The translations under genes were made by a program, and so were the position numbers. Shown piece after piece: positions 50,378-61,657 of a stretch of 64,000 nucleotides of DNA. The notes beneath the pieces are model-generated. The model did no database searches and was not told the DNA's origin. It was given only the letters and a program-made list of their open reading frames with translations. The stretch is from positions 6,854,494-6,918,493 of the forward strand of contig NZ_LT827010.1 of assembly GCF_900119315.1 (NCBI RefSeq), written 5' to 3'. Source of the stretch: Actinoplanes sp. SE50/110. GTDB lineage: Bacteria; Actinomycetota; Actinomycetes; Mycobacteriales; Micromonosporaceae. Position 1 is the stretch's first letter; every line of letters begins with the position of its first letter.

Positions 50378-50775
50378 AGCTTTTCGGCCCGGAGTTCGGC
50401 TTCGACGGTGGCGAGCGTCTGCTGATCCTCTGCGCGCCGTATGCCATATCGCCCGCAGGCCAGCTTGCATAACGCTGCGTGACGCGAAAGCGGGCGGTCG
50501 CGACGAACTTGCAACAGTCAAATACGCGATCCTTCCAGTACCGACAGCGACGCGTGCGAGCCGGGACGTTACGGGCGGCCGTCGTGGCCGCCAATCCTTG
50601 CCCGTCGGAATCCGCAGGGCGCGGGGCGTCATGCTCGCGCGCCCCTTGCCGCGGTGACGGTGGTCGCCGCCGCGCTATCGGGCCGGCGGGCAGTCGGGCG
50701 GGAAGTCGGGCGGGCACGCTCAACCAATACTCGCTACTTTGCCAACTCGCCGATTAGGTTCATCACAATCGACTG
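50378..50775. other. Gene-free stretch before IS5 copy 2
   Basis: No frame on either strand shows a plausible start or domain. Presumably the remainder of the locus that IS5 copy 2 interrupted. Confidence 0.4.
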
Positions 50776-51679
50776 TAAAAGCTCCTAACACGATCTTTTA
50801 GCGGGTCCAGTTAATCACTCGGCGCCAGCAGATCAGGACACAGGCGAGGCTGACCAGGCCGTCGTGGATGTCGAGTCGGCGTTCCCACCGCACCGCGAGC
50901 CGGCGGAACTGGTGCAGCAGGGCGAAGGTCTGTTCGACGACGTAACGCAGCTTTCCCAGGCCCTTGATCCCGGTGGTCTTGGGCTTCGGGATGATCGGTT
51001 CGGTGCCGCGCTCGCGGCAGGCCTGACGGAACGCTGCACTGCTGTAGGCCTTGTCGGCCAGCAAGGCGCCGAAGCGTCGCCGCGGCCGGCCGGGCCGACC
51101 GGCGATCGGCGGGTAGCAGTCGAGCAGATCGAGGGCCCGTTTGATGTCAGGCACGTTCGCACCGCTGGTCAGCACGTAGATCGGAGTGCCGTTGCCGTCG
51201 CAGATCAGGTGGTGCTTCGAGCCGGGTTTGCCGCGGTTGACCGGCGACGGGCCTGTCCCGGCACCCCCTTTTTCGCGTCGATGTGACTGCCGTCCATCGC
51301 CGCTCTCGACCAGTCGATCCGATTCGCCGCGTTCAACCTGGCCAGCAGTATCTGATGCACTTGGTCGAACACGCCGGCTTCGGTCCAGCACTGCAGCCGG
51401 CGCCAGCAGGTCATCCCGGAGCCGAAGCCGAGCTCCTGCGGCAGATCCTCCCAGCCGATGCCGGTATGCAGCACAAACAGAATGCCCTGCAGACACAGCC
51501 GGTCCGGGACCGGCCGCGGCCCCGGAGCCTTCGCCGGCCACGGCGGCAGTACCGGCTCGATCAACTCCCACAACTCGTCATCGATTACCCACGCCTTGCT
51601 CACGACGACCGAACGAGACTGATCTTCACCCCGCAACGCTGACAAACATCGATTCAGCAGATCGTGTTAGGAGCTTTAA
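50776..51679 (-). mobile_element. IS5-family insertion sequence, copy 2
   Basis: Bounded by inverted repeats at 50776-50796 and 51659-51679 that share TAAAGCTCCTAACACGATCT-like sequence; 904 bases, as copy 1. It is inserted in the 3' part of a pentapeptide-repeat-like gene (51680-51928). Near-identity with copy 1 shows recent transposition. Confidence 0.88.
50798..51603 (-). CDS. IS5-family transposase, copy 2, -1 frameshift
   Basis: Same organisation as copy 1. The first frame runs from the GTG at 51603 (VSKAWVIDDELWELIEPVLP...) to the conserved AAAAAGGGGG slip site (near 51265-51274). The second frame gives GKPGSKHHLICDGNGTPIYVLTSGANVPDIKR and the DDE domain to 50798. Both frames are undamaged in both copies, which supports programmed frameshifting as the way the full transposase is made. 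Confidence 0.85.
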
Positions 51680-51928
51680 AGCGGGTGTTGTAAACGTGCG
51701 ACCAACAAACCGGGCGAACCCGCCGAGAAAAGTCAAAGAGGTTCTATCGAAGGAACAGCGGACGTAGTAAGACTGCTCCGTCCCCGATCCGAAGGACGCC
51801 TGCCCGAGCATGCTGCGGTCGAACCGGCAGTCCTCGAAGGTAGAACCTTGGGCGCTGAACTGCCCGATGGATTGCCCTGAGTAGTCGGCGCCCGCCACGT
51901 GCTTGTGATTGACGATGATCTTTTCCAT
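51680..51928 (-). pseudogene. Pentapeptide-repeat-like immunity gene cut by IS5
   Basis: Codons 1-83 read MEKIIVNHKHVAGADYSGQSIGQFSAQGSTFEDCRFDRSMLGQASFGSGTEQSYYVRCSFDRTSLTFLGG, a pattern of A(D/N)(L/F)xx pentapeptide-type turns. The reading frame then enters the IS5 end at 51679 and stops inside it. The gene starts on the stop of the preceding gene (TAATG), so it belongs to the RHS toxin operon and may be a second immunity or accessory factor, now truncated. Confidence 0.6.
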
Positions 51929-52338
51929 TACGCGTACAGAGGGTCGGTCAGATCGATGGTGATGGCATTACCCAGGTTGTTTATGAACGTCGCCCGCGAA
52001 CCGTCAGCCACTATCTCGTAGAACGGATTCCCGTTCCGCAGGAAGAGCACCCAGACCAGTTGGCCCGCGGCATCCAGCCGGGCGAAGAATCCTTCCGATC
52101 CGTGAGCACCTTCACCACTGATTATGTAGCCGTCCGGGACTGCGGTACGCGCCGACTCGTCTACCTCAGCCACCGCGTCTGGGTCAACGGCGAGTCGCTC
52201 GGCCGGGTTGAACGGCTCGCCAACCTCGAACCGGCTCAAAGCCGCACCGTCAACCTCGATGGCGCGGGCAGTGCCATCCGCCCGGTATAGACCGGAAAAC
52301 GCCGGCACCTCTCCCTGTTGCCACATGTCGGCAATCAT
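51928..52338 (-). CDS. Putative immunity protein of RHS toxin
   Basis: A 136-residue acidic protein from the ATG at 52338, 11 bases after the RHS gene: MIADMWQQGEVPAFSGLYRADGTARAIEVDGAALSRFEVGEPFNPAERLAVDPD..., then beta-rich VPDGYIISGEGAHGSEGFFARLDAAGQLVWVLFLRNGNPFYEIVADGS. I cannot name the family. Position directly downstream of the toxin-encoding end, same strand, small and acidic, fits an immunity protein. Untruncated. Confidence 0.6.
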   Translation of the reverse strand: MIADMWQQGEVPAFSGLYRADGTARAIEVDGAALSRFEVGEPFNPAERLAVDPDAVAEVDESARTAVPDGYIISGEGAHGSEGFFARLDAAGQLVWVLFLRNGNPFYEIVADGSRATFINNLGNAITIDLTDPLYA

Positions 52339-52349
52339 GCCCGTACGCC

Positions 52350-55300
52350 TCACTCCCATTTCGGCCGCTCATGCAAGCCCTGCCACGGTACCCGGCAGCC
52401 ATTCTCGTCCTTGTTCCGCTTGCTCGTCATACGCTTCTCGAAGCTTTTATCCCAATTCATGCCGGTGCTTTTGGCTGGGTTAGCCGCCTCGGGGTCAAGA
52501 ACTTCGATCTTTACTCGGTACGTCGGGTCTTCGGCACGCACCTCGCGAGCGGCGTCCAAGCGGCGGTTGTCATAGCTGACCAACTGGCCGTCACGCTCAA
52601 GCACACGCAGCGCGGTGCCCTCCCTGTTCCAGTCCCAGGTGCCGTCCTTCATCGATTGCACGTAGTCGTTTGGCGAGACTGTCCGCTGCGAAAAGTTGAT
52701 GTCGTTGGGATCAACCCAGTCGGCCAACCCCTCCGCGAGATCCTCGGCTGCCTTCTGGCCACAGCCGTCGTCGTCCCCGTTATCACCGCCGGCAATCTGC
52801 AGCCCTTCGGTGGCGGCCACTGCGCCCGCTGCGGCCGCGATGTTCGGTGCGTCGTTGCCACCCGCGCCAGCAAACACCGTCCCGGGCAGCTGCTTCGTCG
52901 CGTCAATGTTGGTGACCAGGCCGGCGCCACCGACTAGAGCGATCGCCGCTGGTGGCTTGACCACCGTGGTACCGACTGGTCCCGGTTGGGCTGCCTTGAC
53001 GGCCGCCGCGTGCTGGGCTGCGTCCGCGGCGAGACGCTGTTGGCCGAGTTTCACAGCGGCGTCGGTCTCGGCTTTCAGTCTGGCGGCTGCGGCTTGCGCT
53101 GCGGCGATCCGCTGCGCGACGTAGGCGTTGTACGCGGCGGTCATTGCAGCCACGTGCGCGTTGGCGGCCGCCTGCGCGATCGCGAGCTGGTAGGTGGCCT
53201 GGGCCTGACCCTGCGCCGCTGCCGCGCTGAGGTGAGCTGCGTACGCGTTTTGCTGGTACGCGTACGAACTGGTCTGCGTGGCCATGCCGCCCCAGCTGCT
53301 GGCGCTGTTGGCGACGTTGTGGCTGTACTCGTACGATTGGTAGCCCTGGTAAGCCAGGTATCCGGTGCCGGCAACCGCGACTATCCCGAGGATGGCCCAG
53401 CCGACCGGGTTGGAGCCCAGGAATACGCCGCCGAGCGCCACGAGCGGGTTGTGCCCGTCGGCGTCGATGTTGTTTAGCGGGCTGGCGTTGCCGTAGCCGT
53501 ACTGGTTGGCTTGTGCCGCCGGATCGGGCTTAAGGGTGTAGGTGTCGCGGGAGTTGAATCCGGCCGATTCGGGGTTGTACCAGCGGCTGTCGGTGTTGAG
53601 CAGTGTGGTGTCCTGGTCAGACCAGCCGCCCTGGAAGCCCAAGGGCAGTTTGTCTGCGGTCGAGGCAACTACTTCACCGGACGGGTCGTAGACGGCGGAT
53701 CGGTTCAGGCTGCCGTCGGCCGGGTCGTACGAGCCGCGTATGTCGCCGTGGCGGGCATCGGCGAATAGCCCGCGGCCGGGGCTGCCGTCCAGGGTCGCTG
53801 ACAGCGGTCGCGAGTCGGGATCGCGGAAGATCTGCCCTCGGGGGGTGTGCCCGGCTCCGGGTACGAGTACTGGCGAGTTGTCGATTCCGCCGTATCCAAA
53901 GGCGATGCCGTTGCGGGTGGCCACCCGTCCTTGTGCGTCGTAGGCGTAGGTGACTGTGTATCCGGGGTCGGCGGCCGTGGTCATCTGTTCGAAGGCGTCG
54001 AACGTGTAGGTGGTGGTGGCGCTGTTTTCGGTGGTGCTGCGGATGGTGCCGCGCGGTGACCAGGTGTTAGCCAAGCTGGGTTGTGTGCCGCCGGTCGCGG
54101 TGAGCAGCCGGTTGCGCTCGTCGAATGCGTAGGTGCGGGTGTCGGTGCCGGCGCTGACCGTGGTGCGGTTTGAAGCGTTGTCGTAGCCGTACGCGACGGT
54201 CGAATTGTCGGGTCGTGTCCATGAGGTTTGCCGGCTGAGGCCGTCGTAGCCGTAAGCGTTGGCGCCGTCGCCGGCGATTCCGGTGACGCTTTACCGGTCA
54301 GCAGGTCGTCTCTGTCGTAGGTGTAGGCGAGCTTGGCGGACTGGGTGCCGTTGGCTTTGGTGAGGGTGTCGCTGGCCAGCCGGCCCAGGTTGTCGTAGCC
54401 GTAGGTGCGTGACAGCGATCCGGTGCCTTGGCTGACTGTTTGCACCTCACCGGTGGGGCGATAGGTGTAGGTGAGCGTTTTTGCGATCAGCGGGTCGGTG
54501 ACCGTTTTGAGCCGCCCGGCGCTGGTGTAGGTGAACGCGGCTGGGCCGGCCCCGTCGCTGCGGTTGGAAAGCCGGCCTTCGGCGTCGTAGGTGTAGGTAG
54601 CGGTGCCACCGGGCCCGGCGACGTCGGTAAGCAGGCCGCGGTCGTTCCAGCTGTAGGTGTTGTCGCCGCCGGTGGTGCTGGCCTTGCGGAGTTGTCCCAG
54701 CGCGTCGTAGTCGAAGGATCGGGTGGTGCTGGCGCCCTCGGCGCCGCTGCCGCGTTCCGTGGTGATCTGGCCGAGCCCGTCATAGTCGCGTTCGACGGAC
54801 ACGCCGCCGGGCAGGTTGGCACGGATCGCTTGGGCACCCTGGTCGTAGATGAAGGTCCAGGTGCGGTCCATGGCTGCCGGGTGCGCGGCGGTGGCTGGTT
54901 CCACCGCTTCGACGGGCGCGCCCCAGTCGTTGTAGCGGTATTCGGTGACATGCTGGTTGCCGTCGCTGGTACGGGTGCGGTTGCCGAGTGCGTCGTAGTC
55001 GAGCCCGACCGTGACTGCGGAGGCAGGGTCGGTGGGTGTGCGCAGCTGGGTGATGGTGCGTACGTTGCCGCCGCCGTCGTAGCCGTAGTCGGTGATCCGG
55101 CCCTCGGCGGAGGTCTTGCGCGTTACCCGGCTGTCTCGGTCGTAGCTGGTTCGGCTGGTACGCAGCGGCGCGGACAGCACGCCATTGGTGACGGTGTGTC
55201 CGGTGACCGCGATGGTGCGGCCTAGCGCGTCGTAGGTCCAGCCGGTTGCCATCGTGCCGACGATCTGCGCGATGGTGCGGCCGGACGCGTCGTAGCGGAA

Positions 55301-58300
55301 CTCGGTGAGTACACCGTCGGCGTCGGTGGTTGTTGTCCGCTCGTCGGCGGTGTTGTAACTGGTCTTGGTCGTGTGGTTGAGCGGTGTGGTGATCGCGGTG
55401 GTCCGGCCGCGGTCGTCCGGGGTCATGGTGGTCGTGTAGTAGTAGGTGGTGCCGCCGGCCCGTTCGGTCACGGTGTCGGTGACCTGGTTGCCACGCTCGT
55501 CGTAGGTGGCCAGGCGCCGGGCGCCGAGCGGGTCGGTCGTCTCGAGGATCTCGCCGACCCGGTCGTGGGTGTAACGGGTTACGGGTTTGGTCTTGGGCCC
55601 GTCGCCGTCGGGGTCGGGTCCGGTGACGCTGGTCAGCCAGCCGTTTTGTCGTGCTCGTAGCTGGTAACCCGGCCCAGGCCGTCGGTCTCGGTCACCGCGA
55701 GCCCGCGATCGTCGTATGCGGTCTTGGTGCTCGGCGTGATCGCGGTGCTGCCGGGCGGGGTGTAGGCGGGCAGGATTTGCTCGACTTGGCGGCCCGCTCC
55801 GTCCCGCACGATTCGTGCGACTGCGCCGTTGGCGTCGCGTGACTCGGTCAGTTCGCCGAACGTGTTGCGGCCGGCCACCGAGGTCGGGGTGACGTTGTCG
55901 GTGGCGACGCCGTTGCGCCATACCGACCTGGCGGGCTCGACGATCCTTTCCTGCCGACCGGCGTTGTCGTAGGTGTAGCTGGTGACCGCGCCGGCCGGGT
56001 CGGTGACCGAGACCGGCAGGCCGCGCGGGTCACGCTTGGTCGCCGTGATCAGCGCCTGTGGGCTGTCCGTAGGATCGGTCATCGTGGTGCTGGTGGCACG
56101 GCCCATCGCGTCGTAGCCGAAACTTGCCGCCTCCGGGGGCGCGCCGGCACGCTGAAAACGCAGGTCCGAGCGCACGACACGGCCGCCCCAGCCGTTGGCT
56201 GGCTGGCTGTCACGCACCCGCAGGTAGACCGTCTTGCCGGCCCCGAGAGCCGGAGTTAGGTCGAGGGTGCGGACCGCGCGGTTGGAGCCGTCGCGAATGT
56301 CGCGCGTCTCCTCCAAGATCTTGGTCCACGTGCTGTTGTCCGAGCTGGTCTCGACGAGGAATTGGTTGTCGATATCGATGTTCACGCTGGCGCCGGTGGT
56401 GTCGGCGGGCAGGGTGAACTTGTAGGTGAAGGACGTGGTGCCGTCGGCGTAGCGGGCCTGCGACCCGTCGACCAGGGACCCGCTGTTGGACAGTACGGCG
56501 GATTCACCGGGGGTGTTGACGCCCAGTGCCAAACCGTTGCCGGAGACCACTGATTCCGGCTGGCCGTCGCCGCGCATCCGGTAGGAGATGGAGCGCATCA
56601 GCCCGGCCGGGTCGAGGACGTCCTGGATGAGGTTGTTGGCGTTGTCGTACAGGTAGTCGTGCACGACGCCGCCGGCCTCGGTGCGGCGCACCACGTTGCC
56701 GGCGCCGTCGTAGTTGTTATATTGCTGCAAAACCGTGGACGCGATCGTGCCGTCGGCGTCGCGTTTGATCTGCCTGATGCTTTCCAGGAAGCCGTTTTCC
56801 CAGTAGGTGTACGCCGTTTCGCGTCCCATCGCGTCGACCACCGAGGCGAGCTGGCCGGCAGGGTCGTATGCGCGCGACTCCACGACCATCCGGGTCGTGG
56901 CTGGGTCCATGGGGTCAACGCCGTCGCCGGTGGTGGCCGTCTCGGTCAGGTGGCCGAGGTCGTCGTACTTGTATTCCAGGATCTGCCCGCCGGGCCGCTT
57001 TTCGCGGACTTGGTTGCCGGCCTGATCCCACTCGGTGGTGACAACGGCGCCGTCCGGGGTGGTGGAGGAGGTGACCCGGCCGGCCGGGTCGTACCCGGTT
57101 TTCCAGGTGCGGGTGGCGTCGCCGCCTGTGGTGTCGCTGTTGTCGACCTGCGTGGTGTGGCCGGCGGCGTCGTAGGTGTATTTCGTGCGTGCGGTGTGGG
57201 TGATGCCGGTGATCGGGTTGACGATTGCCGGCGACGTTACGGTGTCTGGCAGCGATGCCGTGTTGTAGGTGGTCGTGGTGGTGCCGTAGTCGACCGTGGC
57301 GTCGTTCACGACGGCGCTGATTTTGGAGGTGGTCGGGCGGCCGATCGCGTCGTAGCTCACCTCGGTGGTCAGCCCGACCGGGTCGACGGTGCGTACTCGG
57401 TCGCCTGCGCGGTTGTAGTAGTAGTGGGTGATGCCGCCGGCGAAGTTCGACTCGGTGGACATCAGGCCAGGGGGTGTGGTGCCGCCGCCGATCGCGTCCT
57501 CGGTGCCGGTGGTGTAGGTGAAGTCTTTGCGTGCGGTCGGGCTGGATTGCCCGGGCAGTCTAGGTTTGACGACCGCGGTTGGCCGGCCTTTCTCGTCGCG
57601 GTAGTACCAGGTGCGGTGCTCGTAGGACATTCCGTCGCTGCGGCCGTCGGTCGACCATTGCAGCTGGTCGTTGCGGGGGTCGAGCGGATCGTTGTAGAGG
57701 TCGTAGCCGTAGTAGCGGTATCGCCAGGTGCCGTTGTACCTGTCGACGTCAATGGTCCGGTTACCCCGCTGGTCGTAATAGAAGTAGCGGGTGCGGTTGT
57801 TGGGGTTGGTGTAGTTGTTGACGAACCCGGCGGCATCGTATTCCCAGTCGCCGCTGCCGGCACTGTCGGTACGCAGGACCAGTCGGCCGTTGTGGTCGGC
57901 GTCGTAGGTATAAGTGATGGCGTCGTGGGCCGTCGATGACAAGGTGACGACGCGAACCCGGTTGCCGACTGTTGGCGGCGCCAGGGTCCACTGGGCGCCG
58001 TTGCGGTCGGTCATAGTGGTGATCCGGCCGGACGCGTGGTCGTAGGTCGCGGACGTGGCGGTGAACTGCCCCGGTTCGACCACCGTGGCCAACCGTGAGG
58101 TGGCCGCCTGCGCGCTGTAATGCGCGCTGACCTGGGCGGCTGAAAGTGGATGCCGGTAGACGGCGACCTCATCGATCTCACCGGTGAACGGGAAGTATCC
58201 GGCCCCCATCGACGGCCAGTCCTTGGTGTATCCGTTGCCCAAGTAGTGCCGGGTCATCCCGATGTGGTCGACGACCTTGCCGGAGATCTCACCGATTTTC

Positions 58301-59030
58301 GCGCTGTCGAGATAGAGGCTCTGCTTGTCAACGGCCATGGTGAGCACCGCGTGGTGCCACTGCCCGTCGGTAACCACACCGGGCGAAACCATCGGGCTGG
58401 AGGCTGAACCGCCGGCAGTCCACTGGTAGCCGTGCAGCTTGCCGTCGATACCGACTGTCAAGTTGGGCGCCCACCCACCGGCTGAGACGGCGGGAATCTG
58501 CATCGCCTGGGACCCGAAGAGAACCCCGGACTTGCCGGCGGCGGCCTTGAACCACAGCTCGATGCTGAACGCCACGGACGGAGCCAGCAGTGCCTCCGGC
58601 AGCGTCACATAGCTGTCAGCGGCGCCGGTGAAGCCGAGTGCCCCGTCCGGCGAGCCGGCCAATGCGCCGGGCCGGTTGGCTACAACGTTGCGGGCGGTGG
58701 CCTTGTTCTCGTCGGGGCTGCGCGCTACGACGTTCTCGAGGCTGGCTGCGGTGCTGCCGAGCGGCCAGTACGCTGCCGGGTTGTCGTCGAGCACCACTGA
58801 GCGGTAGTGCGAGGAGGAAACGTATGTGTAGCTGGTGCATGAGGTGGCCGACAGCGGGCTGCAGACCCGGGTCAGCTTGCTGCCGTCGTAGGTGTAGGTC
58901 CAGGTCGGTGCGGAAGCGCCCGCGGCGGGCGCGTCCGTGGCGACCGAGGTGAGCCTGTTACCGGTCCATGCCGGCCATAGTGAGCGGCCGCTGGCCTCCG
59001 CGAAGCCCATCCCATGAGGATCCTGTTGCC
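52350..59030 (-). pseudogene. RHS/YD-repeat polymorphic toxin, N-terminally truncated and twice frameshifted
   Basis: Three frames form one large RHS protein. From about 59030 to 55650: remnant start, a LamG/concanavalin-like domain (DDNPAAYWPLGSTAASL, AFSIELWFKAAAGKSGVLF, DGQWHHAVLTMAVDKQSLYLD), then YD repeats (YDAAGHTTQVDN, YDDLGHLTETAT). From about 55650 to 54290: more YD repeats. From about 54290 to 52350: the conserved RHS core end (FQGGWSDQDTTLLNTDSRWYNPESAGFNSRDTYTL, NQYGYGNASPLNNIDADGHNP), an Ala-rich linker with a membrane-like segment, and a unique C-terminal toxin-like domain from about DINFSQRTVSPNDY through LERDGQLVSYDNRRLDAAREV. That domain recalls ParB-like polymorphic toxin tips. 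Export signal and N-terminus are missing, so delivery is probably lost unless the shifts are sequence errors. Confidence 0.82.
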
Positions 59031-59248
59031 CCCTTTGGCGTGGCGCCACTCCGGTGCCAGCGGCGGTCACTCGGGCCGGCTGCCGGGCGCAGGAGCGGCT
59101 CCGGGCGGGTTGTCGGGCGGGAACGAGGCGCTGTGTAGCCCTATATGACTGCCCGGTAGCGGGCGGTCCGTGGCGGCGAGGATCGCCCGGAACAGATCCG
59201 GCCGGGCACCGTGCCCGCCATGATCGGTGAAGAAGGGAGGAGACCACG

Positions 59249-59740
59249 ATGACCATGCGGTACGACGCTGCGCTGATGTTCGGGTACCAGATCCATCCGG
59301 TCCCCCACCTGACGTTCGAGGAAGTCGACGGGAACGGCCTGCTCGATCTGCCGTGGCTGAGCGGCACCCCGGACGGTGTCCCCGCCCCGGCCGGCGCAGC
59401 CGACTTCGTCGGCCGGTTGTACATGACGATCCCCGACGCCGACCCTACCGTGACCGACTGGCACCAGCAGGGGCATGCCGTCCGCGATCGCTACGGCGTC
59501 ACCTTCGTCGAGGATGGCTGGGCACTCCGCCGCGGTTCTACCCGATCGTGTCTGCTCGCCGCGTACACGGTGCAGGGTCGGTCAGGTGCAACCCGGCCGG
59601 TGAACCTCGGCGAGCTCGTCGCAATCAGGGAACAGCACGATCTGGACGAGAAGCTCGGCGTAGTACTACGGGTGCTCGGCCTGACCCCGAAACACGAACC
59701 GCAGTGGCTGCTGGCCGTGACCAGTGCGGACCAGGTGTGA
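59249..59740 (+). CDS. Hypothetical protein
   Basis: A 163-residue protein with a good GGGAGGAG ribosome site: MTMRYDAALMFGYQIHPVPHLTFEEVDGNGLLDLPWLSG..., later VTDWHQQGHAVRDRYGVTFVEDGWALRRGSTRSCLLAAYTVQG. No recognised domain; probably a soluble alpha/beta protein. It is divergent from the truncated RHS gene. Confidence 0.65.
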   Translation: MTMRYDAALMFGYQIHPVPHLTFEEVDGNGLLDLPWLSGTPDGVPAPAGAADFVGRLYMTIPDADPTVTDWHQQGHAVRDRYGVTFVEDGWALRRGSTRSCLLAAYTVQGRSGATRPVNLGELVAIREQHDLDEKLGVVLRVLGLTPKHEPQWLLAVTSADQV

Positions 59741-60255
59741 CGCCGTCAATATTCGAATGCCTCTGATCTTCACCCCGTGCAGAGGACCGCGGACAGCCGT
59801 GCACAGCACCTCAGAAATCGACACCCACGACGGCAGCCAGCGTATCGCGTGGGAGGCCTAACTGTCCCCGATCATCGACGACGACATCCGGGACCGCACC
59901 GACCGCTACCAGGGCGAGGTCCTCACCGTCACCCGCCAGAGCCGACAGCGGTCGCGGCGTAACGGCGACGGCGTCACCGTCTACCTCGACGCCGAACTCC
60001 CGGCCAGCCCCAACCTAACGGAGTCACCTGCACGACCGCCCTGACCGGCGAAGTCGATCATCGCGGTGTTCGGTGGCAAAGGTATCGGCGGGAGCGGGCA
60101 CTGGTCTGTATGCATCTCGGCCGAGGCAGCGTACATGGACCTGCGGAGATCATTGCATCCGACCTTGTCGATCAACGCCGCAGGTTGGTTGTCGCGACGC
60201 GTTGTCGACCACGTCCAGCGGGGCGCTGCTGCGGAGCGTGCGACACTCCCTGATC
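59741..60255. other. Gene-free or decayed stretch
   Basis: Short frames only; none has a start with a ribosome site or a recognised domain. It lies between two plus-strand hypothetical genes. Confidence 0.4.
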
Positions 60256-60798
60256 GTGGACACCGATGATGTGTGGCAACTGGTTGAACAGGCTCGACGG
60301 GAGCGGGACGGCTCACTGCAGGCAGACGAGGTTGCACAACGCATGGTCGAGTTGCTGGCAGAACGTGAGCCAGCTGAGATTGCCTCCTTCGCTCAGCCCT
60401 TGTGGGATCTGCTCGCCGAGTCGTACCGGGTCGAGCTTTGGGCGGCCGCCTACGTAGTCAACGGCGGTGCCTCTGATGACGGTTTCGACTACTTCCGCGG
60501 CTGGCTGATCACTCAGGGACGCACGGTGTTCCAGCAAGCAGTCGCCGATCCGGACACTCTCGCCGACAACCCCATCGTCATCCAATCCGCTGCAGCCGGC
60601 GAGTGTTTGGAGGATGGAGATGTCCTCAACGTTGCCTCGAACGCGTACCTGGCAGCGACCGGCCATGAGCTGCCACATGATGCCTTCACCATCCGGTACC
60701 CGGAACTCGACTTCACCTGGGACTTCGACGACGAGGCTGAGATGCGTCAACGCCTGCCGCGCCTTACCGATTTGCACTACCAGTCGGCCGAGGCATAA
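60256..60798 (+). CDS. DUF4240-family protein
   Basis: About 180 residues from the GTG at 60256: VDTDDVWQLVEQARRERDGSLQADEVAQRMVELLAEREPAEIASFAQPLWDLLAESYRVELWAAAYVVNGGASDDGFDYFRGWLITQGRTVFQQAVADPDTL is the DUF4240 pattern (F-x-x-F-R-x-W-L-I-x-x-G). The C-terminus is acidic. Members are scattered in actinomycetes, often near toxin or conflict genes; function unknown. The frame is open further upstream but without coding bias. Confidence 0.8.
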   Translation: MDTDDVWQLVEQARRERDGSLQADEVAQRMVELLAEREPAEIASFAQPLWDLLAESYRVELWAAAYVVNGGASDDGFDYFRGWLITQGRTVFQQAVADPDTLADNPIVIQSAAAGECLEDGDVLNVASNAYLAATGHELPHDAFTIRYPELDFTWDFDDEAEMRQRLPRLTDLHYQSAEA

Positions 60799-60856
60799 CG
60801 ACCCCACTCACAACCAACCGGCGCCGCAGGGCGTGGCCTCGTTCAGGGGGAGCGGG

Positions 60857-60887
60857 TCTGCTGCACCAATAGGTGACATCTGAGATG
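60857..60887 (+). repeat. Left end of interrupted IS3-type element with target duplication
   Basis: IS3 left-end sequence TCTGCTGCACCAATAGGTG... up to TCTGAGATG (60879-60887). The last nine bases recur at 62967-62975, on the far side of the inserted IS30-type element, as a 9-bp target-site duplication. The IS3 right end is at 63293-63316. Confidence 0.75.
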
Positions 60888-61097
60888 TGATTCTGACGGG
60901 TATCGGTGGCCCCACCCGGACGGGGCGGATTCAGGCGGTCGTCGCAACATTGCTGGTGAACGACTACGACGTCGAGCCTAGCGAGTACATCAGCGACGCC
61001 AGTAGCGACGCCCGCCACGGCTTGCCGGCGCGCGGATGGCGGCAAATCCGCGCATCTGAACTGTTACGCCGTGGCGGGTCCGACGAGCAGCAACGGC

Positions 61098-61598
61098 CTA
61101 ACGTACATGCCACTTGGTAGAGCCACGACGCCATCGTTTTGCCCAGCCTGCCGGCGGGCTCCAGCTCTGTTCGTCCTCCGGCTCGGCCAGCCAACGCCTA
61201 GTCGCAAATAGACCGGCCAACGCGGCCGCGTATAGCAGTCCGGCCAGCGCCTCGCCGAGTTTGAAAGTCTCGACCCTGCCAAGTTGGATTAACAGTGCAG
61301 CCGCAACACCCAGCATCACCGGGTTCAGCGCCTCATCGGGGCCATCGGTGAACAAGGTGTAGGCGAGCTCCACCACGGCTGCCAATCCGAGGGCGAAGCC
61401 GATGCCGCCGAAAATCCCGTCACTGAGATCGTGCACTGCCGGGAACGGGCGTTCAAACAGTTTGACGACTAGCCATACGCCAATGCCGAGAACGGCGACT
61501 ATCCCGATTACCATTTGGATCAGTGCTTTGAAGTAGCGTGCTCTCGGACCGGCGAAGTCGTACGGCTTTGGTGGTGGTCGACCTGGCACAGGCTCCAT
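61098..61598 (-). CDS. Membrane protein, passenger gene of IS30 element
   Basis: A protein of 166 residues from the ATG at 61598, or 187 from the ATG at 61661 that overlaps the transposase stop (ATGA). About four hydrophobic helices: FKALIQMVIGIVAVLGIGVWLVVKL, LSDGIFGGIGFALGLAAVVELAY, MLGVAAALLIQLGRV and ALAGLLYAAALAGLFATRRW. No recognised family. Its position inside the element's repeats, downstream of and coupled to the transposase gene, marks it as a passenger that travels with the element. Confidence 0.65.
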   Translation of the reverse strand: MEPVPGRPPPKPYDFAGPRARYFKALIQMVIGIVAVLGIGVWLVVKLFERPFPAVHDLSDGIFGGIGFALGLAAVVELAYTLFTDGPDEALNPVMLGVAAALLIQLGRVETFKLGEALAGLLYAAALAGLFATRRWLAEPEDEQSWSPPAGWAKRWRRGSTKWHVR

Positions 61599-61657
61599 AG
61601 TTGCAGTGCCGCGATGCGTTGTCGAGTGCACGGTTCTCGGCAGATCAGTAAACGTGA

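Noticed and set aside
54428..58407. Very long plus-strand ORFs opposite the RHS gene
   Set aside because: They are Val/Gly-rich mirror frames of the YD repeats; the minus strand shows unmistakable RHS motifs.
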